From: CAIWHR01 sp963724975
GTDB taxonomy: Bacteria > Pseudomonadota > Gammaproteobacteria > Burkholderiales > Casimicrobiaceae
Direction: 5' to 3'
DNA: 64,000 bases
Assembly (NCBI GenBank): GCA_963724975.1
Contig: CAVRXB010000004.1
Coordinates: 56,621-120,620 of the forward strand
Notes under the pieces: model-generated
Database searches by the model: none
Told to the model about the DNA's origin: nothing
The model's input: only the letters and a program-made list of their open reading frames with translations
Translations under genes and position numbers: made by a program
Shown here: positions 44,456 through 54,204 of the stretch, piece by piece
Layout of the letters: each line of letters begins with the position of its first letter
Position numbering within the stretch: the first letter of the stretch is position 1

Positions 44456-46323
44456 TGGCTCTCCTGCAAATTGCCGAGCCCGACGCATCACCTGCGCCGC
44501 ACCCGCGCCGGCTGGCGGTCGGCATCGACCTCGGCACGACGAATTCCCTCGTGGCGACCGTCAGAAACCGCATCCCCGTCGTTCTGCCGGACGAAGCCGG
44601 ACATCCGCTCCTGCCGTCGATCGTCCGGTACGGTGAAGAGGGTGTTGCAGTCGGACACCGTGCGCAGGAGCGGCAGGCAGCGGACCCGCAGAACACGATT
44701 GTGTCGGTCAAGCGATTGATGGGCCGGGGTCTCGCCGATCTCACCGATGACCGGCGCTTTCCGTACCGATTCGTCGACGACCCGGGCATGGTGCGGCTTG
44801 CGACGCGTGCTGGCGTCAAGACACCGGTCGAAATCTCGGCGGAGATATTGCGCGCGTTGCGCGATCGCGCCGAATCCGCGCTCGGCGGAAAGCTTGCCGG
44901 CGCAGTCGTCACCGTTCCCGCCTACTTCGACGATGCGCAGCGACAGGCGACCAAGGATGCGGCAACGCTCGCGGGGTTGCCCGTTTTGCGCCTGCTGAAT
45001 GAGCCGACCGCGGCCGCCATCGCCTATGGCCTCGACAATGCGGCGCAAGGCACCTACGCGATCTACGATCTTGGTGGCGGGACGTTCGACATTTCGATCC
45101 TGCGCCTCTCGAAGGGCGTATTCGAAGTGCTTGCCTCTAACGGGGATTCGGCGCTTGGCGGCGACGACTTCGATCATCGCGTCTATTGCTGGGTCATCGA
45201 GACCGCGGGGTTGCCGCCGTTGTCGCCCGAGGACACCCGGCTCCTGATGCTGAAGGCACGCGAGGCGAAGGAGAACCTGACACTGCACGCTTCGGCACCC
45301 ATCACGGCGACGCTTTCCTCCGGACGCAAAGTCGACGTCACGCTGACGGTCGAGGTCTTCACGTCGATCACCGCGAATCTCGTTGCGAAGACGCTGGGAC
45401 CGGTCAAGCGCGCACTGCACGACGCGCGGCTTGGGGTGAGCGATGTCGACGGCGTGGTGATGGTGGGCGGGGCCACCCGGATGCCACAAGTACAAAAGGC
45501 GGTGCGCGAGCTCTTCGGCCAACCGCCGCTCACGAACCTCGATCCCGACCAAGTGGTGGCGCTCGGCGCGGCGATCCAGGCGGACGTGCTCGCAGGCAAT
45601 CGACCGGCGGGTGGCGCCGACGATTGGCTGCTGCTCGACGTCATTCCGCTGTCGCTGGGACTGGAAACCATGGGCGGTCTCGCCGAGAAGATCGTGCCGC
45701 GCAATTCACCGATTCCGATCACGCGTGCGCAGGAGTTCACGACGTACAAGGATGGCCAGACGGCGATTGCGATTCACGTCGTCCAGGGCGAGCGCGAGCG
45801 CGTCAGCGATTGCCGCTCGCTGGCGCGTTTCGAGCTGCGCGGAATTCCACCGATGACGGCGGGTGCGGCGCGAGTACGCGTCACCTTCCAGGTCGACGCC
45901 GACGGGCTGCTGTCCGTTTCGGCGCGCGAGATGACCTCCGGGATCGAGGCGGCCATCGTCGTCAAGCCGTCCTATGGCCTGACCGACGCCGAGATCGCCC
46001 GCATGCTCAAGGATTCGTTTGCTCATGCGACCGATGACATGACCGCGCGCGCACTGGCCGAAGCGCAGGTCGAAGCGGATCAGATCGCGGCTGCGACCAC
46101 GCATGCGCTGGCGACCGATGGCGATCTGCTGTCACCCGCCGAGCGCACCGCGATCGACGCGGCGCTCGCCGAGGTCGCGCGCTGCCGCGACGGGACCGAC
46201 CATCGTGCGATCATCGATGCGACCACATCCCTCAATCGGGTGACTCGTGATTTCGCGAACCGGCGCATGGACCGCAGCGTCGCGCAGGCGCTCAAGGGCC
46301 GCAAGGTCGATGCGCTGACGTAA
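44455..46323 (+). CDS. hscA: Fe-S specialised Hsp70 chaperone HscA
   Basis: 622 residues. Hsp70 ATPase domain (VGIDLGTTNSLVATVRNRIP, AYFDDAQRQATKDAATLAGL, YDLGGGTFDISILRLSKGVF, VVMVGGATRMPQVQKAVREL) and substrate domain (SLGLETMGGLAEKIVPRNSP). The HscA-type 'VGHRAQERQAADPQNTIVSV' region and the operon position distinguish it from DnaK. It works with HscB to release clusters from IscU. Confidence 0.96.
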   Translation: MALLQIAEPDASPAPHPRRLAVGIDLGTTNSLVATVRNRIPVVLPDEAGHPLLPSIVRYGEEGVAVGHRAQERQAADPQNTIVSVKRLMGRGLADLTDDRRFPYRFVDDPGMVRLATRAGVKTPVEISAEILRALRDRAESALGGKLAGAVVTVPAYFDDAQRQATKDAATLAGLPVLRLLNEPTAAAIAYGLDNAAQGTYAIYDLGGGTFDISILRLSKGVFEVLASNGDSALGGDDFDHRVYCWVIETAGLPPLSPEDTRLLMLKAREAKENLTLHASAPITATLSSGRKVDVTLTVEVFTSITANLVAKTLGPVKRALHDARLGVSDVDGVVMVGGATRMPQVQKAVRELFGQPPLTNLDPDQVVALGAAIQADVLAGNRPAGGADDWLLLDVIPLSLGLETMGGLAEKIVPRNSPIPITRAQEFTTYKDGQTAIAIHVVQGERERVSDCRSLARFELRGIPPMTAGAARVRVTFQVDADGLLSVSAREMTSGIEAAIVVKPSYGLTDAEIARMLKDSFAHATDDMTARALAEAQVEADQIAAATTHALATDGDLLSPAERTAIDAALAEVARCRDGTDHRAIIDATTSLNRVTRDFANRRMDRSVAQALKGRKVDALT

Positions 46324-46355
46324 CCAACCAGCGCGAACCAGCGCGAAACCAGGCC

Positions 46356-46694
46356 ATGCCTCGCATCGAGGTTCTTCCACACCCCGAGGTCTGCCCCGAC
46401 GGCGCGACCTTCGAGGCGGAGACGGGTGTGTCGATCTGCGACAACCTGCTGAACCAGGGAATCGAGATCGAGCATGCGTGTGAGAAATCCTGCGCGTGCA
46501 CGACATGCCACGTGATCGTGCGCGAAGGCTTGCCGTCGCTGGCGCCGTCCAGCGAAGACGAAGACGACCTTCTCGACCGCGCGTGGGGCCTCACTCCGCA
46601 GTCGCGGCTTTCGTGCCAGGCGATCGTGGCCGACGCCCCGCTCAGGATTGAGGTCCCGCGTTACACGATCAACTACGCCAAGGAAAAGCGTTGA
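46356..46694 (+). CDS. fdx: [2Fe-2S] ferredoxin of the ISC system
   Basis: 112 residues. Cluster ligands: HACEKSCACTTCHVIVREG gives three of the four Cys, and the fourth is in RLSCQAIVAD. It has the Fdx start (PRIEVLPHPEVCPDGATFEA). It supplies electrons for cluster assembly on IscU. Confidence 0.95.
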   Translation: MPRIEVLPHPEVCPDGATFEAETGVSICDNLLNQGIEIEHACEKSCACTTCHVIVREGLPSLAPSSEDEDDLLDRAWGLTPQSRLSCQAIVADAPLRIEVPRYTINYAKEKR

Positions 46695-46704
46695 GGGCCC
46701 GCCG

Positions 46705-46914
46705 ATGAAATGGACCGACACTCGCGACATCGCGATCGCGCTTGCCGAAGCGCATCCGGACGTCGACCCGAAGGCCGTGCTCTTCACTGATTTGCGCCAA
46801 TGGGTGATGGCATTGCCAGGTTTCGCCGACGACCCGAAGCACTGCGGCGAGAAGATCCTCGAAGCGATCCAGATGGCGTGGCTCGACGAGGGTGATTTCG
46901 ACGACGACGACTGA
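46705..46914 (+). CDS. iscX: IscX (acidic ISC adaptor)
   Basis: 69 residues, very acidic: MKWTDTRDIAIALAEAHPDV, VLFTDLRQWVMALPGFADDP and a poly-Asp tail. It binds IscS and modulates its activity with iron (family knowledge). It is the last gene of the operon; the start at 46705 is 11 nt after the fdx stop. Confidence 0.93.
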   Translation: MKWTDTRDIAIALAEAHPDVDPKAVLFTDLRQWVMALPGFADDPKHCGEKILEAIQMAWLDEGDFDDDD

Positions 46915-47020
46915 CGTGTCGGCGCCGATCACCGGCCGTTACCCGGCGCTGTGCGCCATCGTCGTGCTTTCGCTCGCCACCCGCTGCGTTTCTTGCGTTT
47001 TAGCCTCGCCACACCGTCGT

Positions 47021-48364
47021 TCAGCGCTGGAATAGCGCGATCGATTCGACGTGCGCCGTGTGCGGGAACATGTTGACAACGCCGGCTGCGGCAAGCGTGT
47101 AGCCGTGCTCGTGCACCAGTACGCCCGCATCGCGGGCAAGTGTTGCCGGCGCGCACGAAACATAAACGATGCGTGTGGGCGCTCCGTCGCCGGGCAGTGC
47201 CTTGACGAGCGCGATCGCGCCTTCCCGCGGGGGATCGATCAACACCTTGTCGAGCGGCCCCAGCGCCTCGACGCTCTCCGGCGTCGCAGCGAACAAGTTC
47301 GCAACTCCGAACGTCGCACGATCGGAAAGACCGTTGCGCGCTGCGATCGCCGCCGCGCGACGGATCAACGCGGAACTTCCCTCGATCCCGACCACGCGGG
47401 CGCCGCGTCGCGCTATGGGCAGCGTGAAATTTCCGAGGCCACAGAAGAAGTCGGCGATGAGCTCGCCGGGCCCAGGATCGAGCAGCGACATCGCTCGCCG
47501 TACGAGCACCTGGTTGATCGACGGATTGACCTGGGTGAAATCCGTCGGCGCGTAAGGGAACACGAGATCGAACTCGGGCAGCGTGTAGGCGAGCCGCGAT
47601 GGCCCTCGAAAGAGCACGGCGCTTTCCGGTCCGGAGCTTTGCAGCCAGAATTCGATGCCGTGCGCATCGGCGAATGCCTCGAGGATGCCCTCGTCGTCCG
47701 GCGTGAGCGGAGCGAGGATGCGCAGCACGAGCGCGCACGCCGGCGCGCCGTCGTAAGGGTCGCCCATCGCGAGCTCGATCTGCGGGACACGGTCACGAAT
47801 CGAGAGCTCGCCCACCAGCCGGCGTAACGCCGGCAAAAGCGCCGAGACCTTGGGTGGCAGGACCTGGCACGACGTCATGTCGGCGACATAGCTCGACTTT
47901 TTCTCGTGAAAGCCGACCAGCACGCCGCCCTTCTTGGCGACGTGCCGCACCGACAACCGCGCCCGGTGCCGATATCCCCATGATGGCCCGTGGATCGGAG
48001 GAAGCAGCAGATCGGCCTTGACGTGGGCGAGATGCCAAAGCGCATCCTCGAGCGCGCGCTGCTTGGCGGCGACCTGCGCGGCGGCGTCGAAATGCTGCAG
48101 CGAGCATCCTCCGCACACGCCGAAATGCGGGCAGCGTGGAACGACGCGAGCGGCACTCGCGCGCAGGATCCGCTCGGCGCGCGCGATTTCGTAGGTCGGC
48201 TTGCGCTTCAGCGTCGCGATGATCGCGCGTTCGCCCGGTAATGCGCCTTCGACGAACACGGCCTTGCCCTCGATGCGAGCGACGCCGCGGCCCTCCTGAT
48301 CCAGCGAGGCCACATCGGCGATCGGGAGTGGAACGGGAATAGCGGAATCGGGCATGGTCGGCAA
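47021..48364 (-). CDS. rlmD: 23S rRNA (uracil-1939-C5)-methyltransferase
   Basis: 447 residues. TRAM domain at the N-terminus (DQEGRGVARIEGKAVFVEGA), [4Fe-4S] Cys in VPRCPHFGVCGGCSLQHFDA, then a SAM-dependent methylase domain (LIADFFCGLGNFTLPIARRG, DKVLIDPPREGA) and the catalytic Cys in IVYVSCAPATLARD. The fit to RlmD/RumA is clear. It needs a Fe-S cluster and lies directly opposite the end of the ISC operon. Confidence 0.93.
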   Translation of the reverse strand: MPTMPDSAIPVPLPIADVASLDQEGRGVARIEGKAVFVEGALPGERAIIATLKRKPTYEIARAERILRASAARVVPRCPHFGVCGGCSLQHFDAAAQVAAKQRALEDALWHLAHVKADLLLPPIHGPSWGYRHRARLSVRHVAKKGGVLVGFHEKKSSYVADMTSCQVLPPKVSALLPALRRLVGELSIRDRVPQIELAMGDPYDGAPACALVLRILAPLTPDDEGILEAFADAHGIEFWLQSSGPESAVLFRGPSRLAYTLPEFDLVFPYAPTDFTQVNPSINQVLVRRAMSLLDPGPGELIADFFCGLGNFTLPIARRGARVVGIEGSSALIRRAAAIAARNGLSDRATFGVANLFAATPESVEALGPLDKVLIDPPREGAIALVKALPGDGAPTRIVYVSCAPATLARDAGVLVHEHGYTLAAAGVVNMFPHTAHVESIALFQR

Positions 48365-48431
48365 TCGTCGCAGAGACTGTCATTCTACGTGCGGGTGTCG
48401 GGCATCACGCGCTCCATTGTAGAATCGTCGC

Positions 48432-49166
48432 ATGTGGATGCTCGCGCTCGACAGCTCGACGGAATGGTGCAGTGTGGCGGTCGGCGACGGCCGGCGTTGG
48501 CACGGGCGCGACGAGCACGTGGCGCAGTCGCATTCGGAGCGTCTGCTGCCGCTTGCCCGCTCGATGCTTGCGGAAGCGGGGCTCGCGCTTTCACAGCTCG
48601 ACGGGATCGCGTTCGGCGCGGGCCCTGGATCGTTCACCGGAATTCGCATCGGTTGCGGCGTGGCGCAGGGACTCGCGTTCGGCGCCGACCTCCCCGTCGT
48701 CGCAGTGCCCACGCTGGAAGCGCTCGCGCAGGAAGCGCGTCGCGAGCACGGATGGAGCAGCGTCGTTGCGTGCCTCGATGCGCGGATGCGCGAGGTTTAC
48801 GCCGCCATGTATTCGTGCACTGAGGTGACGACCGCTGAGGTGACGAGCGATATCGCCGCCAGTCGCACGTGGCGCGCGCTGATGGAACCCATCGCGATAC
48901 TGCCCGCAGCGTTGCGCCTGCCTTCGGTTACAGGCGAGCTCTATGGCGCCGGCAACGGTTACGCCGCGTATCCGTCGCTTGCCGTGGACCTCGGCCTCGC
49001 CGCCGTGAATCCGAGGCTCAGGCCGACCGCGCAGGCTATCGGCGAGCTTGCATTGCCGCGACTGTCCGCTGGAGAAGCGGTTGCTGCGGCACAGGCGCTG
49101 CCCCTCTACGTGCGGCACCGTGTCGCGCTCACGACCGCGGAGCGCGAAGCGGGCGTCCGATTGTAG
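48432..49166 (+). CDS. tsaB: tRNA N6-threonylcarbamoyladenosine biosynthesis protein TsaB
   Basis: 244 residues. ASKHA-fold partner of TsaD (MLALDSSTEWCSVAVGDGRR, QLDGIAFGAGPGSFTGIRIG), as expected for TsaB. It makes the t6A modification at position 37 of ANN-decoding tRNAs with TsaD and TsaE. It is followed after 8 nt by rimI, a very common pair. Confidence 0.93.
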   Translation: MWMLALDSSTEWCSVAVGDGRRWHGRDEHVAQSHSERLLPLARSMLAEAGLALSQLDGIAFGAGPGSFTGIRIGCGVAQGLAFGADLPVVAVPTLEALAQEARREHGWSSVVACLDARMREVYAAMYSCTEVTTAEVTSDIAASRTWRALMEPIAILPAALRLPSVTGELYGAGNGYAAYPSLAVDLGLAAVNPRLRPTAQAIGELALPRLSAGEAVAAAQALPLYVRHRVALTTAEREAGVRL

Positions 49167-49174
49167 ATTCCGGC

Positions 49175-49675
49175 ATGGCGACCGTTCCCCGCTACTACCC
49201 CGATGCGCGGCCCGAATGGCGGCCGCTGCAGGAAAGCGACGTCGCGTACGTTGCGGCGCTCGAGGCGCAAATCCACGCTGCCCCGTGGACGTCCGGCAAT
49301 TTCCGCGACGCGCTCGCCGCGGGCTACTCTGCCAGCGTCGGCGTTCGCGAAGGTCGCATCGTTGCGTACGGCGTCCTGATGCTCGCGCCCGGCGAAGCGC
49401 AAATCCTGAACCTTTCCGTCGTGCCGGATTCGCGGCGCGAAGGTTTGGGACGCGCGCTGCTGCGCCGCTTCATCGACGACGCACGACGTCTCGGCGCGGA
49501 GCAGATCTTCCTCGAAGTGCGCGTCTCCAATGCTGCAGCCATCGCGTTGTACGCGGCGGAAGGCTTCGCACCGGTTGGCCGCCGCGAATGCTATTACCCG
49601 GCGCTCGTCGAAGGCGCGATCCGCGAAGATGCGCTCGTCATGCGGCGGCCGGTCGTGCTTCAGCCGGTCGGCTGA
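49175..49675 (+). CDS. rimI: Ribosomal protein S18 alanine N-acetyltransferase
   Basis: 166 residues. GNAT fold with the acetyl-CoA loop ILNLSVVPDSRREGLGRALL and the usual RimI end (FLEVRVSNAAAIALYAAEGF, VGRRECYYP). The start at 49175 is the first Met after the tsaB stop. The first ~20 residues are not conserved. Confidence 0.9.
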   Translation: MATVPRYYPDARPEWRPLQESDVAYVAALEAQIHAAPWTSGNFRDALAAGYSASVGVREGRIVAYGVLMLAPGEAQILNLSVVPDSRREGLGRALLRRFIDDARRLGAEQIFLEVRVSNAAAIALYAAEGFAPVGRRECYYPALVEGAIREDALVMRRPVVLQPVG

Positions 49676-49703
49676 CACCGCACCACCGACGATACCGGAT
49701 ACC

Positions 49704-50459
49704 ATGCCTTCGCGTGACGAAATTCTCGACGAACTCGGGCTTGGGCCGCGTTGGCGATTGCGCGTCGCGCGCGAACCTGGCGTGGGTGTTGGCGCCGCGC
49801 AAACGCAGCATTCGCCTGCGGCGCCGAAGGGCGAACCGAGCAGCCGCGAAGCGCGCATCGCCGCCCTCGAATGGCGCGATTTCGCCACCGATGTCGATGC
49901 GTGCACCGCGTGCGGGCTTTATCGTGGCCGCAAGAAGAGCGTTCCAGGTGTCGGCGATCCAAACGCCGACTGGCTGTTCGTAGGCGAAGGGCCCGGGGCC
50001 GAGGAGGATGCGAAAGGCGAGCCCTTCGTCGGGCAGGCTGGCAAGCTCCTCGACAGCATGCTCGCGGCGCTGGGTCTCGCGCGCGCCGCGAATGTCTATA
50101 TCGCGAACGTCGTCAAATGCCGCCCGCCCGGCAACCGAACGCCGGAGCCGGCCGAAGCCGCGGCGTGCCGTCCCTATCTCGACCGCCAGATCGCGCTTTT
50201 GCGCCCGCGCGTCATCGTTGCGCTGGGAAAGAGCGCCGCCACCACCCTGCTCGATGTCGACGCCACGATTGGCAGCCTGCGCGGACGCGTGCACCGCTAT
50301 GACGGTGTTCCACTCGTCGTCACCTATCATCCGGCGTACCTGCTGCGAAATTTGCCGGACAAGGCGAAGGCGTGGGAAGATCTGCTGCTCGCGCGGCGAA
50401 CGCTGGCTACTGCGGACGGCGAAGTGATCAAAAGCGCTGAGCTCTTCCCCCCGGCATGA
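49704..50459 (+). CDS. Uracil-DNA glycosylase, type-4-like (Fe-S)
   Basis: 251 residues. Cluster Cys at DVDACTACGLYRGRK and at NVVKCRPPGNRTP with AACRPYLDRQ. The uracil pocket is FVGEGPGAEEDAKGEPFVG and the C-terminal catalytic loop is VTYHPAYLLRNLP. It removes uracil from deaminated cytosine. The N-terminal ~60 residues are unconserved; such an extension is normal for the betaproteobacterial form. Confidence 0.9.
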   Translation: MPSRDEILDELGLGPRWRLRVAREPGVGVGAAQTQHSPAAPKGEPSSREARIAALEWRDFATDVDACTACGLYRGRKKSVPGVGDPNADWLFVGEGPGAEEDAKGEPFVGQAGKLLDSMLAALGLARAANVYIANVVKCRPPGNRTPEPAEAAACRPYLDRQIALLRPRVIVALGKSAATTLLDVDATIGSLRGRVHRYDGVPLVVTYHPAYLLRNLPDKAKAWEDLLLARRTLATADGEVIKSAELFPPA

Positions 50460-50590
50460 CCCACCGCCCACGAGGTGCTCGATTCCGGCGTGGCAAACTT
50501 TATCGTCCTGCCCGTTGTACTGGGGCATTGTTGCCCCCATTGTCTCGCTGCGGGCCGGCTGCCCGCGATCTCCACCTTTCCGGAGGACAC

Positions 50591-51310
50591 ATGATCCGCA
50601 AGCTTGCCGCCTTTTTCGTCGTCGTCGCGACGCTCGCGCTCACCGGCTGTGGCTACAACGATCTGCAGCGGCAGGACGAGGGCATCAAGGCGGCGTGGTC
50701 CGAGGTGCTGAACCAATATCAGCGCCGCGCGGACCTCGTGCCGAATCTCGTGAATACGGTTAAGGGTTATGCCGCGCAGGAGCAAACGGTGCTGACCGAA
50801 GTCACCAACGCACGCGCCAATGTAGGCGCGATCAAGGCGACGCCGGAGCTCGTCAACGATCCGGTTGCCTTCCAGAAGTTCATCAAGGCGCAGAGCGAGC
50901 TTACCGGGGCGCTCTCACGTCTTCTGGTGGTCGCGGAAAACTATCCGCAGCTCAAATCCGACGCATTGTTTCGCGACCTGCAGTCGCAGCTGGAAGGCAC
51001 CGAGAACCGGATCACCGTCGCGCGCAACCGCTATATCAAGTCGGTGCAGGAGTTCAATTCGACGGTGCGCTCGTTCCCGACCAATCTGACCGCGATGCTG
51101 TTCAAGATGGACGTGAAGCCCAACTTCACGGTCGAGAACGAAGCGGCGATCAGCACGCCACCGAAAGTCGATTTCAACAAGGCGCCAACAGCGACGCCCG
51201 CGCCGGGCGTAACGCCGCCACCCGCAGCGCCGGCGGCACCGGCGCCGAAAGGGGACGCGAAAGCCTCCGCTCCGGCGACCGCAGATGATCTGACGAAGAA
51301 GGGCTACTGA
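50591..51310 (+). CDS. LemA family lipoprotein
   Basis: 239 residues. Lipoprotein signal (AFFVVVATLALTGCGYNDLQ with lipobox LTGC), then the LemA helical domain (AWSEVLNQYQRRADLVPNLV, GTENRITVARNRYIKSVQEF). The C-terminal ~60 residues are a Pro/Ala linker. CGGAGG lies 5 nt before the ATG. It is followed by two TPM-domain genes, a frequent cluster of unknown function. Confidence 0.9.
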   Translation: MIRKLAAFFVVVATLALTGCGYNDLQRQDEGIKAAWSEVLNQYQRRADLVPNLVNTVKGYAAQEQTVLTEVTNARANVGAIKATPELVNDPVAFQKFIKAQSELTGALSRLLVVAENYPQLKSDALFRDLQSQLEGTENRITVARNRYIKSVQEFNSTVRSFPTNLTAMLFKMDVKPNFTVENEAAISTPPKVDFNKAPTATPAPGVTPPPAAPAAPAPKGDAKASAPATADDLTKKGY

Positions 51311-51389
51311 CGGCGCCCGCGCGGAAAGCGCACTGTCGCGGACGCGTTCGCGTCCCCGGCAGTGCGAATGCGCCATCTACCGCTTCGGC

Positions 51390-52358
51390 ATGCGACTCCT
51401 GATTGCACCCGCGCGATGCTTGGGCGGCAACAGCCGCGGAACGCTTCGGCGCGTCGGCTTCGTGCCGCTGGCGCTCTTTGCGGCGGCCCTCTTTGCGGCG
51501 CCGGTCGCGGCACAGACGTGGCAAACGGGTACCGATGGCCTGCTGCCGATCCCACCGCTCGGCGCCCACGTCACCGATCTCACACAAACGCTCTCGGCGC
51601 CGGAGAAGCAGGCGCTCGAGGCAAAGCTCGACGACTGGGAGGCGCGCACGACCAACCAGCTCGCGGTGCTGCTCGTTCCGACGACACAGCCGGAGCCCAT
51701 CGAAGCCTATTCGATCCGTGTCGCGGAGAAGTGGCAGATCGGACGCAAGGGGAAGGACAATGGCGTACTGTTTCTTGTTGCGAAAAACGACAAGAAGATG
51801 CGCATCGAAGTGGGCTACGGCCTGGAAGGTGTGCTGACCGATGCCACGTCGCGCCGCATCATCGCTGAAAGTGTTGCGCCGCTGTTCCGCGAGGGAAAAT
51901 TCGCGGCGGGAATCGATGCCGGCGTGGACCGGATCATCAGCGCCGTCGCCGAGGGCAAGCCGCTGCCGCCGCGCGAGGCATCCAACGTCAACGTCAAACC
52001 TTCGGGCCGCCATTTCGATTTCGGCACGATGCTGCTCATCCTGTTCATCATCGTTCCGATCGTCGGCAGCGTGCTGCGCTCGATTTTCGGCCGGCTGCTG
52101 GGATCGACGGTCGGTGCGGGTATCGTCGGGACAGCGGCGTGGTTCGTCGCAGGCTCGCTTCTGATCGCCGGGATCGCGGCGATCGTCGGCTTTCTCGTGA
52201 TGCTCTTCGCCGGTGCGGCGTCGACGATGGCCGGGCGCCGCGGCGGGGTCTTTTTGCCGGGCGGCTTTGGCGGTGGTGGCGGCATCGGTGGCGGCGGCGG
52301 CTGGTCCGGCGGCGGTGGCACTTTCGGCGGCGGCGGCGCCTCCGGCGGCTGGGACTAG
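51390..52358 (+). CDS. TPM-domain (YgcG-like) exported protein
   Basis: 322 residues. Signal peptide (FVPLALFAAALFAAPVAAQT), TPM domain (AHVTDLTQTLSAPEKQALEA, NGVLFLVAKNDKKMRIEVGY, IIAESVAPLFREGKFAAGID), two membrane segments and a Gly-rich tail (GFGGGGGIGGGGGWSGGGGT). Sometimes mislabelled as methanol dehydrogenase; there is no such activity here. In an operon with the LemA-type gene. Confidence 0.88.
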   Translation: MRLLIAPARCLGGNSRGTLRRVGFVPLALFAAALFAAPVAAQTWQTGTDGLLPIPPLGAHVTDLTQTLSAPEKQALEAKLDDWEARTTNQLAVLLVPTTQPEPIEAYSIRVAEKWQIGRKGKDNGVLFLVAKNDKKMRIEVGYGLEGVLTDATSRRIIAESVAPLFREGKFAAGIDAGVDRIISAVAEGKPLPPREASNVNVKPSGRHFDFGTMLLILFIIVPIVGSVLRSIFGRLLGSTVGAGIVGTAAWFVAGSLLIAGIAAIVGFLVMLFAGAASTMAGRRGGVFLPGGFGGGGGIGGGGGWSGGGGTFGGGGASGGWD

Positions 52359-52373
52359 CGGGGAGTGCGGACA

Positions 52374-52871
52374 ATGTGGAGGCGTTTCTTCCGCCATCTC
52401 GCGACCGATCACGGCAGCGCACGACGCGCGTTTCCTGATACCGCGCTGTCGAGGATCGAGGCTGCCATCGCCCAGGGAGAGCGGCACCATCGCGGACAGG
52501 TGCGCATCGCGATCGAGGCCTCGCTGCCGCCCGCACGGGTGCTGAAAGGGCTTGCGCCGCGCGCGCGCGCGCTCGAGGTGTTCAGTCAGTTCTCGGTCTG
52601 GGATACCGAAGAGAATTGCGGCGTTCTCGTCTACCTGCTGCTCGCCGATCGCGACGTCGAGATCGTCGCCGACCGCGGAATTCACGCGCGGGTCGGCGAT
52701 GAAGCGTGGGAGAAAATCTGCCGCAACATGGAGGCGGCTTTTCGCGAGCGGCGCTTCGAAGAGGGCGTCGCAGCGGGGATCGCCAGGATCAACACGCTCC
52801 TTGCCGAGCACTTCCCGCGCACTGGTGCCGCCGGCAAGAACGAACTGCCCGACCGGCCGCTCGTGTTCTAG
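52374..52871 (+). CDS. TPM-domain protein, short cytoplasmic type
   Basis: 165 residues without a signal peptide. The TPM fold is seen as HHRGQVRIAIEASLPPARVL, CGVLVYLLLADRDVEIVADR and WEKICRNMEAAFRERRFEEG. The paralogous TPM gene is directly upstream (15 nt). The start is at the ATG at 52374, after GGGGAG; a GTG at 52365 is the alternative. Confidence 0.85.
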   Translation: MWRRFFRHLATDHGSARRAFPDTALSRIEAAIAQGERHHRGQVRIAIEASLPPARVLKGLAPRARALEVFSQFSVWDTEENCGVLVYLLLADRDVEIVADRGIHARVGDEAWEKICRNMEAAFRERRFEEGVAAGIARINTLLAEHFPRTGAAGKNELPDRPLVF

Positions 52872-52929
52872 TGCGCGCCCGCCCGAAGTGCGCTATTCGC
52901 TCCCTCTGGAGGCAGCGAACGGGTGACGA

Positions 52930-54204
52930 TTAATGACCGCCGCCCGCGCGGTCTATCCCGACAAGGTGCAGCGAGTCCCCCTGAGCCTGGTTGGTCCGGT
53001 GGCGGATCATGACGAGCACCATGGCCCCGGAGACGAACAGTCCGAACAAAACGATCGCCGTGTTGATGCCGATACCGGCGCGAAGCATCAGTGCGTAGAT
53101 GCCGACCATGACGAGGATGCCGATGTTCTCGTTGAAATTCTGCACCGCGATCGAATGCCCCGCACCCATCAGCACGTGGCCGCGGTGTTGCAGCAATGCG
53201 TTCATCGGCACCACGAAAAATCCGGCGCAGGCGCCGATGATGATCATCAGCGTGATCGCAATCGGCAGCGATGTGACCAAAATCATGGACAGGACGATGA
53301 TGCCCATTGCGGCGCCAATCGGCAGAACGTCGACCGCGCGGCGAAGCGACACATAGCGCGCGGCCACGACGGCGCCTAGCGCGATCCCCACCGCCACCAC
53401 GCCTTGCAGGTACGACGCCTGCGACAGATCGAAGCCGAGCGCCTTCGCAGCCCACGCGAGCACGATGAATTTGAGCGTCGCGCCGGCACCCCAGAACATC
53501 GTGGTTGTCGCGAGCGAGATCTGGCCCAGCCTGTCGCGCCACAAGAGCGCGTTGCAGTGCGCGAACTCGCGGAGGAGATAGAACGGGTTGCGATTGACGA
53601 TCCGATGGTCGACGCCGGTGTCGGGAATGAACTTGTTGAAGATCGCGGCGATGATATAGAGGCCCATGATCACGGCAATCGCTGCGCCTGGCGGCGTGTC
53701 AACGCCTGTATCGATCACCGGGAGGTCGAAGGTCAGCAGCACGGTGGCAACCTTCGGTGAGACGAGGACGCCGCCCAGGAGCACGCCCAGGATGATAGAG
53801 CCGACTGTCGTGCCCTCGATCCAGCCGTTGGCGACGACCAGTTGCTGCGGCGGCAGGAGCTCGGTCAGGATGCCGTACTTCGCCGGCGAATACGCGGCGG
53901 CGCCGAGGCCCACGATCGCATACGCAACCAGAGGATGGATCGTGAACATCATCATCAGGCAGCCAACGACCTTCACCGTGTTGGTAATCAGCATGACCTT
54001 GCCCTTCGGCATCGAATCGGCGAACGCGCCGACGAGGGGGGCGAGGATGACGTAGAAGACAACGAAGGACTGTTGCAGCGAGGGCTGCATCCAGTCGGGC
54101 TCCTGCAATTCCTGTAACAGCCGGATCGCGGCTATCAGCAGCGCATTGTCCGCAAGGGAGCTGAAGAACTGCGCCGCCATGATGGTGTAGAAGCCGGCTT
54201 TCAT
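52930..54204 (-). CDS. lplT: Lysophospholipid transporter LplT
   Basis: 424 residues, major facilitator with twelve helices, e.g. YTIMAAQFFSSLADNALLIA and AIVGLGAAAYSPAKYGILTE. It moves lysophospholipids across the inner membrane. The start at 54204 (MKAGFYTIMAAQFFSSLADN) fits the family; the longer frame to 54276 does not. It faces the alanine racemase gene, as usual in betaproteobacteria (lplT / alr / radA). Confidence 0.9.
   Translation of the reverse strand: MKAGFYTIMAAQFFSSLADNALLIAAIRLLQELQEPDWMQPSLQQSFVVFYVILAPLVGAFADSMPKGKVMLITNTVKVVGCLMMMFTIHPLVAYAIVGLGAAAYSPAKYGILTELLPPQQLVVANGWIEGTTVGSIILGVLLGGVLVSPKVATVLLTFDLPVIDTGVDTPPGAAIAVIMGLYIIAAIFNKFIPDTGVDHRIVNRNPFYLLREFAHCNALLWRDRLGQISLATTTMFWGAGATLKFIVLAWAAKALGFDLSQASYLQGVVAVGIALGAVVAARYVSLRRAVDVLPIGAAMGIIVLSMILVTSLPIAITLMIIIGACAGFFVVPMNALLQHRGHVLMGAGHSIAVQNFNENIGILVMVGIYALMLRAGIGINTAIVLFGLFVSGAMVLVMIRHRTNQAQGDSLHLVGIDRAGGGH

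Noticed and set aside
51390..52358. Reading the TPM gene as a methanol dehydrogenase protein
   Set aside because: The TPM domain alone does not indicate methanol oxidation, and no quinoprotein genes are nearby.
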